Source: Candidatus Portnoybacteria bacterium RBG_13_40_8
GTDB taxonomy: Bacteria > Patescibacteriota > Minisyncoccia > RBG-13-40-8-A
Direction of reading: 5' to 3'
Assembly (NCBI GenBank): GCA_001819435.1
Contig: MHMT01000020.1
Span: forward strand, 1 to 34,894
DNA length: 34,894 nt
The notes beneath the pieces are model-generated. The model had not been told where the DNA came from. It did not search any database and worked only from the letters and a program-made list of their open reading frames with translations. The position numbers and the translations under genes were made by a program. Below, in pieces: positions 23,003-30,198 of this stretch. Within the stretch, counting starts at the first letter, position 1. Each line of letters opens with the position of its first letter.

Positions 23003-23076
23003 TGGTGGACCCGCGGGGATTTGCACCCCGGACTCATCCATGCCATGGACGTGTTTTACTCCTAGACTACGGGCCC
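23003..23076 (-). tRNA. tRNA-Ala(GGC), CCA encoded
   Basis: Acceptor GGGCCCG/CGGGTCC contains the G3-U70 pair that marks alanine tRNA. Anticodon stem CGTCC/GGATG with loop ATGGCAT (anticodon GGC), discriminator A, encoded CCA. The D-stem is weak, and the T-loop is TGCAAAT with G at position 55. Confidence 0.9.
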
Positions 23077-23084
23077 CTAATCTT

Positions 23085-23125
23085 TGCCCTTGAGAGGAAT
23101 TGAACCCCTATCTCACCCTTAGGAC
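23085..23125 (-). pseudogene. 3' half of a broken tRNA-Arg(CCU)-like gene
   Basis: On the minus strand GTCCTAA (anticodon loop), GGGTGAGATA, a T-arm with TTCAATT and acceptor CAAGGGC-A are present. The 5' stem of the anticodon is replaced by a GC-rich repeat. The acceptor matches the 5' half at 23260-23282. Confidence 0.78.
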
Positions 23126-23160
23126 GCCTGCCTGCCGGTAGGCAGGGGTTTGCCCCGCCT
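23126..23160. repeat. GC-rich palindromic repeat inside the broken tRNA
   Basis: GCCTGCCTGCCGGTAGGCAGG is a palindrome of the CCTGCCTGCC family, followed by a second short pairing GGGGTTTGCCCC. It lies exactly where the 5' anticodon stem of the outer tRNA should be. Confidence 0.75.
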
Positions 23161-23170
23161 GCTTTGCCAA

Positions 23171-23242
23171 TGCCCTGACGAGGAGTCGAACCCCGATCTC
23201 TCCCTTAGGACGGGATTGCTCTATCCATTGAGCTATCAGGGC
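23171..23242 (-). tRNA. tRNA-Arg(CCU)
   Basis: Acceptor GCCCTGA/TCAGGGC, D-arm GCTCAATGGATAGAGC, loop GTCCTAA (anticodon CCT), T-loop TTCGACT, discriminator A. The anticodon stem has one A-G mismatch at its base. The acceptor end extends into GCCAATGC/GCATTGGC arms outside the tRNA. Confidence 0.9.
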
Positions 23243-23259
23243 AAGCATTGGCGGGCAGG

Positions 23260-23282
23260 TCTGTCCGTTGAGCTACAAGGGC
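23260..23282 (-). pseudogene. 5' half of a broken tRNA-Arg-like gene
   Basis: On the minus strand GCCCTTGTAGCTCAACGGAC gives an acceptor strand and the start of a D-arm. GCCCTTG is complementary to CAAGGGC of the 3' half at 23085-23125, so both pieces were once one tRNA gene. Confidence 0.75.
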
Positions 23283-23325
23283 TCAATATAAAACATATCC
23301 TACCACATTTTTTAAAAAATTTAAA

Positions 23326-23353
23326 CCCCCACACCAAAATTTGGTGTTGGGGG
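23326..23353. terminator. CCCCCACACC/GGTGTTGGGGG hairpin
   Basis: A 13-bp stem with one bulged T and a very short loop. The bulged T is also present in the arms of the element at 13724-13808. It lies between the ferredoxin gene end and the tRNA cluster, and the minus side has a T-rich stretch, so it may end the ferredoxin transcript. Confidence 0.6.
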
Positions 23354-23377
23354 TAAAGACCTGTAATATATTATTTC

Positions 23378-23593
23378 TTACTCTACCATAATTACCTGCA
23401 CCGGACAACTGGTTGCTGCTTCTTTGTTACAGCCCAAATCAACTATTTCCAGTTCAAATTTATTTCCTCCGGCATCTTTAGCATCCTTTAAAACCGACTT
23501 TCCATCATCGCCCATATGCCAAAAAGCTGGACAAACTGCCACGCAAGTTCCGCAACCAATGCATTTGTCTCTTTGTTGAATAACTTTCGCCAT
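23378..23593 (-). CDS. Single [4Fe-4S] ferredoxin
   Basis: The 71-aa protein carries one iron-sulfur cluster motif, CIGCGTCVAVCPAF near the N-terminus, with the fourth ligand in SCPVQVI near the C-terminus. The length and layout match archaeal/clostridial-type monocluster ferredoxins. It would carry single electrons in the cytoplasm. It is divergent from the spermidine-synthase-like gene and not far from the radical SAM gene at 27405. Radical SAM enzymes need a low-potential donor, so a link is possible but only inferred. Confidence 0.93.
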   Translation of the reverse strand: MAKVIQQRDKCIGCGTCVAVCPAFWHMGDDGKSVLKDAKDAGGNKFELEIVDLGCNKEAATSCPVQVIMVE

Positions 23594-23662
23594 AATATTT
23601 ATTACTTATTAATTGTTACTCATTACTTGATACTTATTATATTTTATTATAACCTATCTAAT

Positions 23663-25897
23663 GTGAAAAGGGCAATTATTTTTTCTCTAATCGTCCTCGG
23701 CATCACATCGATTGTCTCACAGTTGATTGTTATCCGAGAACTAAATACCAGTTTTTTTGGCAATGAATTTTTTATTGGCTGGACTCTTTTTTCTTGGTTA
23801 TTTTGGACGGGTATTGGCAGTTTACTTTTGAATAAATTGGTTAAAGAAGAAAATATCTTTAAACTTCTTGTTATATCCAATATTTTAATTCCCATATTTC
23901 TAAGTTTGGAAATATTCTTAATTCGTTTTTCCCGAATTTTAATCACCGCTCAAGCTGGCCAAATACCCAATTTAATTCCTGCGCTTTTGTATGGTTTTAT
24001 TGTTTTAGCTCCCTTATGCTTGATTTTGGGCCTACAATTCACGATTATCGCCAGATTGTGGAAATATAATTACCAAGGCATAGAATTAAGTCGAGCCATT
24101 GGAAAATCCTATATCTTAGAAACAATTGGTTTTATTATCGGGGGATTGGCTTTCGGTTATTTTTTAATTTTCGTTAATGAATTTTATGGTGCTTCAATTA
24201 TTGCTTTACTAAATTTATTAGCCGGGATTTTTATTTTGGCACATAGAAAAATTGCTGGATTAAAATTTTTATCAATTGCTTTTTTTGGTTTTTTTATTCT
24301 CATATTTATCTTTTCTCCTTTTATTGATTACCAAACCAATGTTTTCCGATTTCCAAACCAAACTTTAATTGAATCAAAAAATTCTCTTTACGGAAATATC
24401 GCTGTAACCCAATTAAAAGACCAGTATAATTTTTATGAAAGCGGACTATTCCTGGGGACCAATAAAGAAAATATTTTTAATGAGTGTGTTCATATTCCGC
24501 TTTTATATCATCAAAATCCCAAAAATATACTTTTAATCGGCAATGGTTTTAATGGGATTATAAAAGAAATCTTAAAACATAATCCGGATAAGATTTATTA
24601 TTTGGAATTAGACTCTGAATTGATTAAAACTACCGAAAAATATTTTTCTAATAACTTATCGGTTAATTTGAATGACAAACGAGTTGAAATAATTAATCTG
24701 GATGCCAGATATTTTTTAAAAAATAGTGCGGAAAAATTTGATCTAATAATCGTAAACCTACCAAATCCCTCGACTGCCCTGATAAATAGATTTTACACCG
24801 ATGAATTCTATAAAGAAGCAAAAATTCACTTATCCGAAAACGGGATTTTATCAACCTATTTAAAATTATCAGCCAATTATTTTGGGCCAGAAATAGAAAA
24901 TTTAGATACTTCTTTATATTTGGCTCTTAAAAATAATTTTGATTCCGTTTTAATCTTGCCCGAAGACCAGCATTTATTTATTGCTTCCCAAAATCAGCTT
25001 GATAATAATCCGGATTCACTCATCCAAAGACTTGAAGAAAGGGAAATAAAAAGTAATTTTGTAAATGAAGAATATATTAAATACAGATTAAACAATGACA
25101 GGGTTCGAACTTTAAATGATTTATTGGATAAAAATCAAACAGCCAAAATAAATCAAGACCAACTGCCAATTAGTTGTTATTATAATTTTATTTATTGGAT
25201 ATCGTCTTTTTATCCCAATTTAGCCAAAATTTTTGCTTCATTAGGAGAATTAAAATTTGGATGGATAATTGTTATGGCTATTTTTGGATCTTTGATATTC
25301 TTTCACGGCCCGCGAAAAAAAATTCCTCTTGTTATGGCAATTGCGGGATTTTCTTTAATGGCAATTGAAATAATAATTATTTTCGGGTTTCAGATTTTTT
25401 ACGGATATTTATATTACAAAATTTCTCTCATCATCACCGCCTTAATGACAGGAATGACTCTAGGTTCCTGGCTGGCAAATAGAAAATTAGAGCAAAAAAC
25501 AATCAAATCTATAATCAAAATTCACGCTTTAATAATTGTCTTCTCGCTGATTCTTTTATTCGGATTTTATTCTTTATTTAGAATTTCGCTCAAATCATCA
25601 ATTTTTATAGAAATAACTTTCTTGATTGCCGCTGGTCTAATTGGTGCAATTGTTGGTTTTGAATTTCCGATTATTAATAAATTATATTTGGAACAAAAAA
25701 CCCTCCTTCGCTCTTCGAGCTACGGAGGGCAGGCAGGTATCATTTATGGCGCGGACTTAATCGGTTCTTGCCTTGGCGCTTTTCTGGTTAGTATTTTTCT
25801 TGTTCCAATCTTCGGTATTTATCAAGCTTTAATCTTTTTGGGAATTTTGAATTTTATAATTTTAATCTACTTAACACTCTCTTCGTCAAAAACTTGA
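23663..25897 (+). CDS. Membrane-embedded spermidine-synthase-like methyltransferase-fold protein
   Basis: The likely start is GTG 23663 (VKRAIIFSLIVLGITSIVSQLIVIREL); the ORF-track start at 23516 runs through the ferredoxin gene. About 744 aa: an N-terminal block of membrane helices, a soluble Rossmann domain (ILLIGNGFNGIIKEILKHNPDKIYYLELD), then a C-terminal block of helices. This is the plan of predicted spermidine synthases with membrane domains. The canonical catalytic D-x-x-D region reads VNLPNPSTALINRFYT, with Asn at both acidic positions, so a true aminopropyl transferase is doubtful. A GC-rich palindromic repeat encodes TLLRSSSYGGQAG near the C-terminus. The 3' end overlaps the convergent MEMO1 gene by 31 bases. 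The presence of speD in the window keeps a polyamine role open. Confidence 0.83.
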   Translation: MKRAIIFSLIVLGITSIVSQLIVIRELNTSFFGNEFFIGWTLFSWLFWTGIGSLLLNKLVKEENIFKLLVISNILIPIFLSLEIFLIRFSRILITAQAGQIPNLIPALLYGFIVLAPLCLILGLQFTIIARLWKYNYQGIELSRAIGKSYILETIGFIIGGLAFGYFLIFVNEFYGASIIALLNLLAGIFILAHRKIAGLKFLSIAFFGFFILIFIFSPFIDYQTNVFRFPNQTLIESKNSLYGNIAVTQLKDQYNFYESGLFLGTNKENIFNECVHIPLLYHQNPKNILLIGNGFNGIIKEILKHNPDKIYYLELDSELIKTTEKYFSNNLSVNLNDKRVEIINLDARYFLKNSAEKFDLIIVNLPNPSTALINRFYTDEFYKEAKIHLSENGILSTYLKLSANYFGPEIENLDTSLYLALKNNFDSVLILPEDQHLFIASQNQLDNNPDSLIQRLEEREIKSNFVNEEYIKYRLNNDRVRTLNDLLDKNQTAKINQDQLPISCYYNFIYWISSFYPNLAKIFASLGELKFGWIIVMAIFGSLIFFHGPRKKIPLVMAIAGFSLMAIEIIIIFGFQIFYGYLYYKISLIITALMTGMTLGSWLANRKLEQKTIKSIIKIHALIIVFSLILLFGFYSLFRISLKSSIFIEITFLIAAGLIGAIVGFEFPIINKLYLEQKTLLRSSSYGGQAGIIYGADLIGSCLGAFLVSIFLVPIFGIYQALIFLGILNFIILIYLTLSSSKT
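25701..25737. repeat. GC-rich palindromic repeat in frame in the spermidine-synthase-like gene
   Basis: CCCTCC-TTC-GCTC-TTC-GAGC-TAC-GGAGGG forms a two-part hairpin and is followed by CAGGCAGG. It stands out in an AT-rich gene and keeps the frame. It shares GAGCTAC and CAGGCAGG with the infB insert. Confidence 0.78.
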
Positions 25898-27396
25898 GCA
25901 GTAAAAACGTAAAGGTCCGTATCCTCGTCTTTCCAACAGTCGGCTGATAAGCCGGCTTTTTGCGTACATAAAATACTCAAAAATGTATCTCTGTCCCAGT
26001 TATTTTCTGTAGCTACTTGAGGTAGAAATACCCCTGAACGTGAACCTCTGACAATTTTTACTCCGTGTTTGCCGATTTCTACGTCTTTGTATGAATCAAC
26101 TTTTTTCAGCGGGCTTAAAACTGAAATTTTATATTCCAATAATGGTAATTCTTCCTTGGTCACCGGCATAAATCTTGGATCATTAATTGCCGAAGAAATA
26201 ACTGTTTCGGCCACAACTTGATATAAAGGAATATCCGGCTCGAACACACCGATACAGCCCCTTAATTCGCCATGCTCTTTCAAGGTCACGAAAGCGCCCA
26301 TTGGTTTGTTTAGAAGCGAGTCGTCTTCTTCAAATTTCAAAATCTTTCCCTCTTTGAGATATGATTCTAAGGATTGTTTGGCAATCTCCAATAATCTTTT
26401 CTGTTGTTCTTTGTTCAGCTCGTTCTCTGATTTTTCGGAAGTAAAAACAATTGCCGTATAACCGACAACCTGATTTTTTTCTCCGCTTACATCACCTGAA
26501 TTAGCATATTTTAATAATTGTGATTTTTTGCCTTCCATTAGGCCCATTACTACCTCAATCGCATCATGACCGCAAGCACAGGTTTGTAGGTTTTCTATGC
26601 CTTCATTTTCTAATTTATTTATAGCTTCTCTAAGTTTCTCTCTTTCGCCAGCCAAAATTGATTCAATTACTTTACCATCACTATATTTGGCATCATCATA
26701 TTTGGGATAATGAGACAAATCAGTGCTGGCAATAAGTAAAACATTTTCATTCATTAATGGTTTCAAGGCATTAATTAAAATATCACTCGCGCCTGGCTGA
26801 TTGCCTAAAATAATCGGTACAATTTTCCAACCCGAGACTGATAAGACCATTTGTAAAAACGGCAATTGAACCTCTAGGGAATGTTCCTCTGAATGGGCGC
26901 TTTCTTTAAAATATATTTTGTCATTCGCCTCCATTAATTTTTGGGCAAATTCTGCGTCAATTTCAACTTTGCCAAGAGGTGTTTCAAAATATCCTTTGGG
27001 ATAAATCGAAGCGCCATCAAAATATTCCCGATGACTATTACCGATCAATATAACTGTATCTATATTTTTTCCTACCAATGCTTTATATCCATATGCCGCC
27101 ACTTGACCAGAATAAACATAACCAGCATGAGGAACAATCAAAGCACGGATATACGGATCTAACTTTGGCAATTCTGCTTTAGTCAAAAAATTATCAATCA
27201 TTGAACTTAATTCTTCTTTTGAACCAGGATAAAATTGCCCAGCCACAACCGCTTCGCGCACCGGTCCCTCATCTTTTTGAATGTTATTTTTATTTCCTTC
27301 TTGTTTTTTCATAAATTCCAATTTTCCCTGGTCTATAACCAAAGCCGCTCCAATAACCAACAATATAAATATAACAAAAATTATTACTTTTTTCAT
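25867..27396 (-). CDS. Membrane-anchored MEMO1-AMMECR1 fusion (AmmeMemoRadiSam proteins B and A)
   Basis: A 509-aa fusion. Residues ~1-22 (MKKVIIFVIFILLVIGAALVI) are a signal anchor. A MEMO1 domain (~50-315) shows VAGQFYPGSKEEL, LIVPHAGYVYSGQVAAYGYKAL and HSEEHSLEVQLPFLQ, with further ligand-like residues in STDLSHYPKYDDA and ACGHDAIEVVMG. An AMMECR1 domain (~330-509) has the hallmark LRGCIG and AINDPRFMPVTKEEL. Both domains occur with a radical SAM protein in the widespread AmmeMemoRadiSam system, whose reaction is not known to me. MEMO1 relatives have been reported to bind metal and act in redox; AMMECR1 is uncharacterised. It lies eight bases after the radical SAM gene in a three-gene operon. 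The anchor suggests action at the membrane, possibly outside the cell. Confidence 0.93.
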   Translation of the reverse strand: MKKVIIFVIFILLVIGAALVIDQGKLEFMKKQEGNKNNIQKDEGPVREAVVAGQFYPGSKEELSSMIDNFLTKAELPKLDPYIRALIVPHAGYVYSGQVAAYGYKALVGKNIDTVILIGNSHREYFDGASIYPKGYFETPLGKVEIDAEFAQKLMEANDKIYFKESAHSEEHSLEVQLPFLQMVLSVSGWKIVPIILGNQPGASDILINALKPLMNENVLLIASTDLSHYPKYDDAKYSDGKVIESILAGEREKLREAINKLENEGIENLQTCACGHDAIEVVMGLMEGKKSQLLKYANSGDVSGEKNQVVGYTAIVFTSEKSENELNKEQQKRLLEIAKQSLESYLKEGKILKFEEDDSLLNKPMGAFVTLKEHGELRGCIGVFEPDIPLYQVVAETVISSAINDPRFMPVTKEELPLLEYKISVLSPLKKVDSYKDVEIGKHGVKIVRGSRSGVFLPQVATENNWDRDTFLSILCTQKAGLSADCWKDEDTDLYVFTAQVFDEESVK

Positions 27397-27404
27397 TTAT
27401 TTTC

Positions 27405-28517
27405 TTATTTCCAAATCCCGGGAATTACTTCACCATCCAAACATTTGCCATCAACTAAATTATTGGCTTGAATCATATAACCCCGTCTTTCAATGGCAAT
27501 CTCTTTTGACCCCGGACAATAAGTTGATTCTCCTTCGGGATAAATAATGTTTCCGGTATAAACAAATTTTAATCCCTCTTCCATGGCAACCTGCCTGGCT
27601 TTAATTATTGTTTCCGACGGAGTTGACGGCAAATTCTGTAATTTATATTCCGGATGAAAGGCCGAAAAATGAAGCGGTACATCGTCGCCCACATTTTCTT
27701 TTATCCATTTTGCCATTTCTCTTATTTCTTCTTTGCTTTCATTTTCTCCGGGAATCAATAAATTCACAATTTCTAGCCAAACACCGCTATTTTTAATAGT
27801 CTTTATTGTTTCCAGAACCGGCGCCAAATGACCGCCGGTAAATTTTTGATAAAATTCTTCTTTAAACGCTTTTAAATCAACTTTATAAGCATCGATATAG
27901 GGTAATAATTCTCTTAATGGTTCAAGGTTAATATAACCGTTGCTCACTACTACGGTTCTTAATCCTTTTTCTTTGGCTAATCTTGCCACATCATAAACAT
28001 ATTCATAATAAACGATTGGTTCGTTGTAAGTAAAAGCAATTACTTCGCTCCCGCTTTGTAACGCATCGTTGACTACCTGCTCTGGTGTCATTTTGGTTGT
28101 TTCCACCTCCCAGGGAAAAACCTGAGAAATATCCCAATTCTGACAAAAGGAACAGCGCATATTGCAACCGGTTGTAGAAATTGAATAAGCCTTGGCTCCG
28201 GGCAAAAAATGAAAAAAGGGCTTTTTTTCAATTGGGTCGACATGCTGGGCAGCCACATTGCCGTAATTTAAAGAATAAAGCTCGCCATCAATATTTTTCC
28301 TGGCTTTACACAAACCAATCTGACCCCTAGATAAGATGCAGCGATTAGGACAAAGCCCACACTGAACCATATTGCCAGATAATTTCTCAAAAAATTTCGC
28401 CCGATAAAAATCTTCGGCATTATTCGCCTCTTTGGCTCCTTTTTCCCGTGTAAAAATCAAATACCCGGCCAGGCCGACTATCAAAATTAAAAACAAAATG
28501 GCAAAAAACTTTTTCAT
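27405..28517 (-). CDS. amrS: AmmeMemoRadiSam system radical SAM enzyme
   Basis: A 370-aa radical SAM protein of the PflA/AmrS type. The SAM/4Fe-4S motif is TGCNMRCSFCQNW (CxxxCxxC). An extra Cys cluster typical of AmrS precedes it: MVQCGLCPNRCILSRGQIGLCKARKN. Later family marks are VIAFTYNEPIVYYEYVYDVARLA, VVSNGYINLEPLRELLPYIDAYKVDLKAF and HFSAFHPEYKL. Unusually, the protein begins with a membrane helix (FFAILFLILIVGLAGYLIF), like its fusion partner. It starts two bases from the stop of the DsbD/CcdA-like gene, so the three genes form one operon. Reaction and substrate are unknown. Confidence 0.93.
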   Translation of the reverse strand: MKKFFAILFLILIVGLAGYLIFTREKGAKEANNAEDFYRAKFFEKLSGNMVQCGLCPNRCILSRGQIGLCKARKNIDGELYSLNYGNVAAQHVDPIEKKPFFHFLPGAKAYSISTTGCNMRCSFCQNWDISQVFPWEVETTKMTPEQVVNDALQSGSEVIAFTYNEPIVYYEYVYDVARLAKEKGLRTVVVSNGYINLEPLRELLPYIDAYKVDLKAFKEEFYQKFTGGHLAPVLETIKTIKNSGVWLEIVNLLIPGENESKEEIREMAKWIKENVGDDVPLHFSAFHPEYKLQNLPSTPSETIIKARQVAMEEGLKFVYTGNIIYPEGESTYCPGSKEIAIERRGYMIQANNLVDGKCLDGEVIPGIWK

Positions 28518-28519
28518 AT

Positions 28520-29155
28520 TTAAATAGCATGAAATAAGGTCAGACCTCTAATAATATAATAAATCCCGTAAGTTAAAAAGGCAAAACCAACAATTAAACC
28601 AGCAATTCTGGCGATCAAGCGAAATTCCTTCATTTTTCCCAAAAATCCCAAAAAAGTAACCGGCAGAAAATAAAGTGTTGTCCCCAAAAAGAACATCAAA
28701 AAATAAATTATTCCTTTAAAAACGCTGTGTAAGGAAAAAACATAAGCCAAAGACATTAAAAACGGCGGACAGATATTTATGCCCATCAGAAATCCCATCA
28801 AAAGCGGTGATTTTTCCCTGAATTTAATATATTTTGATGAACAAAAAATGCCCTTGGGCTTTAAAAGACCCAAGGCATAAAAAATCAAAACAACTGCCAA
28901 AACCATCAGAGAAATAATCAAAATCAAATTTACTGCTTGATTGGAAATTTTTTCTCCCAAATAGCCAAAAATTGCGCCAAAAAGAATATAGCCACCTAAA
29001 CGACCGAGAATAAATTCCAAAATCACTTTAAAATTCTTGGCTAGTTTCCTTTCTTCGGAGACTAAATATGGCGCTATAAAGGGCACGCAATAAGTAAAGC
29101 AAAAGATTCCAGTGGAAATCCCCAAAAGAAATGGTTGAATGAGAAAATCTTCCAT
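28520..29155 (-). CDS. DsbD/CcdA-like (TauE/SafE-type, DsbD_2) membrane protein
   Basis: A 211-aa protein with about six membrane helices, recognisable as the short DsbD_2 / CcdA / 'sulfite exporter' type: GISTGIFCFTYCVPFIAPYLV at the start (Cys-x3-Cys before a conserved Pro) and LLMGFLMGINICPPFLMSLAYVFSLHSV in the middle (Cys before Pro). In CcdA and DsbD such Cys pairs carry thiol electrons across the membrane. It is the first gene of the AmmeMemoRadiSam operon. A role in bringing reducing power or a metal to the anchored MEMO1-AMMECR1 protein is an inference from context. Confidence 0.85.
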   Translation of the reverse strand: MEDFLIQPFLLGISTGIFCFTYCVPFIAPYLVSEERKLAKNFKVILEFILGRLGGYILFGAIFGYLGEKISNQAVNLILIISLMVLAVVLIFYALGLLKPKGIFCSSKYIKFREKSPLLMGFLMGINICPPFLMSLAYVFSLHSVFKGIIYFLMFFLGTTLYFLPVTFLGFLGKMKEFRLIARIAGLIVGFAFLTYGIYYIIRGLTLFHAI

Positions 29156-29177
29156 ATATCCTAAATTAGCACAATTT

Positions 29178-29225
29178 TTGCTATAATAATAGGGTAATAA
29201 TTAAAATCGCCCCGTTAATCGGGGC
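29178..29225 (+). promoter_or_regulatory. Extended -10 promoter and leader hairpin
   Basis: TTGCTATAAT at 29178-29187 is an extended -10 (TG-n-TATAAT). The leader then contains GCCCCG-TTAAT-CGGGGC (29209-29225), ending six bases before the ATG, exactly where a ribosome binding site would be. Confidence 0.7.
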
Positions 29226-29231
29226 AAATCT

Positions 29232-29423
29232 ATGGACAATAATCTTTACAATTTAATGCTCCAATTGACCCAGGAACAAAAATCTATTTGGCGCGTAAAA
29301 AGATATTATATTAGTGATGCGGGAAATTGCGAAGAGTGTAAAAGATTCTGGACCGATTTTTTGGAACAAAAAGAAAACAATGTTGCCCAAATGAAAGAAT
29401 TGATTAAAAAGCATATTGGGTAA
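29232..29423 (+). CDS. Small conserved-looking protein of unknown function (63 aa)
   Basis: MDNNLYNLMLQLTQEQKSIWR begins a 63-aa helical protein with YYISDAGNCEECKRFWTDFLEQKE in the centre: one CEEC motif and a charged C-terminal helix. Proteins of this look recur in CPR genomes, but I know of no function. The promoter with an extended -10 and the clear codon pattern support it as real. The stop is one base from the convergent efp stop. A stable GC hairpin covers the usual ribosome-binding position. Confidence 0.78.
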   Translation: MDNNLYNLMLQLTQEQKSIWRVKRYYISDAGNCEECKRFWTDFLEQKENNVAQMKELIKKHIG

Positions 29424-29424
29424 A

Positions 29425-29997
29425 TTATTCCCCTTTTTCGACTCTTTCTGTATATTCTCCGGTTTGGGTGTTTATTTTGATAATGTCTCCTTGTTCAATA
29501 AATAAGGGGACATTTATTAATGTGCCGGTTTCAATCTTAACTGCTTTTACCCCGCCCTGGGCAGTATTACCTTTAATCGATGGCGGCGCTTCAATAACCT
29601 TAAATTCCATTTTAATCGGTAAAAACACATTCACGATTTTGTCCTCAAATTCCATTACATCAACGTTGCTATTCGGTTTTAAAAACTTGCTTAAATCGCC
29701 AATTTGTTCTTCATCAATTTCGAACCTCTTTGACGGGTCGCTTATTTCGCAAAATACAAATTTGCCGCGATGAACATATAAAAATTTCACTTCGCGGTAT
29801 TTAATTTCCGCCTCCGCAAAGCTTTCCGTATGCTGAAAACTACGGCTGATGACTTTGCCGTTAATCAAGTTCTTGATTTTTGTCTGGGCAACGGGTTTTC
29901 TTTGCTGCATTCTTACAAAATTAAACTCAACCACCTGATATGGTTGGCCGTCTAAAATAAAAACCGTTCCCGGTTTTAAATTATTATAGTTAATCAT
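29425..29997 (-). CDS. efp: Elongation factor P
   Basis: EF-P relieves ribosome stalling at polyproline. The 190-aa protein has the three-domain layout: LKPGTVFILDGQPYQVVEFNFVRMQQRKPVAQTKIKNLINGKVISRSF (domain I), VKFLYVHRGKFVFCEISDPSKRFEI (domain II), and FEDKIVNVFLPIKMEFKVIEAPPSIKGNTAQGGVKAVKIETGTLINVPLFIEQGDIIKINTQTGEYTERV (domain III). The tip loop that carries the modified Lys in other species reads QQRKPVAQ, so the Lys is kept but its GKG surroundings are replaced. The ATG directly abuts copy B of the 134-bp element. Confidence 0.96.
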   Translation of the reverse strand: MINYNNLKPGTVFILDGQPYQVVEFNFVRMQQRKPVAQTKIKNLINGKVISRSFQHTESFAEAEIKYREVKFLYVHRGKFVFCEISDPSKRFEIDEEQIGDLSKFLKPNSNVDVMEFEDKIVNVFLPIKMEFKVIEAPPSIKGNTAQGGVKAVKIETGTLINVPLFIEQGDIIKINTQTGEYTERVEKGE

Positions 29998-29998
29998 A

Positions 29999-30132
29999 CC
30001 CAGTGCTACAACTTCGATTTTTATACTGAGTTCATCAAAGTTGTAGATTATACATCAAAAAACGTTTGTTTATCTATTATGCCACGATACTACATCTGTG
30101 TCGCAAAGTGGCATCAAAGTTGTAGCACCGGG
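29999..30132 (-). repeat. 134-bp MITE-like element, copy B, directly before efp
   Basis: A reverse-orientation copy of 17732-17865 with equal length and no gaps, differing at about 11 of 134 positions. The 20-bp terminal repeats are at 29999-30018 and 30113-30132. The flanks are a perfect 4-bp direct repeat CATA (29995-29998 and 30133-30136), which on the efp strand is TATG and contains the efp start codon. The TATAAT box is at 30047-30052 (minus). CTACAACTTTGAT and ATCGAAGTTGTAG form the leader hairpin before the ATG. Confidence 0.92.
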
Positions 30133-30150
30133 CATAAATCTCACTCTATC

Positions 30151-30179
30151 AAAAATCCTTGACTCGGTCAAGGATTTTT
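30151..30179. terminator. Bidirectional terminator downstream of the cupin gene
   Basis: A perfect 13-bp stem AAAAATCCTTGAC/GTCAAGGATTTTT with TCG loop; A/T arms give a U-run both ways. Confidence 0.92.
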
Positions 30180-30198
30180 GAAAATCTAAATATTTCAA

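Noticed and set aside
23085-23282. Group I intron or archaeal-type split tRNA in the outer tRNA-Arg
   Set aside because: The intervening DNA is too short for a group I intron and contains a complete tRNA; the 5' anticodon stem is missing, so simple joining would not give a good tRNA.
22832-23356. ORFs 22832..23041 (-), 22896..23093 (+) and 23150..23356 (+)
   Set aside because: They cover the Ser, Ala and Arg tRNA genes and fragments.
23516-23662. ORF-track N-terminal extension of the spermidine-synthase-like gene
   Set aside because: It overlaps the ferredoxin gene on the other strand and has no family match; GTG 23663 precedes the first membrane helix.
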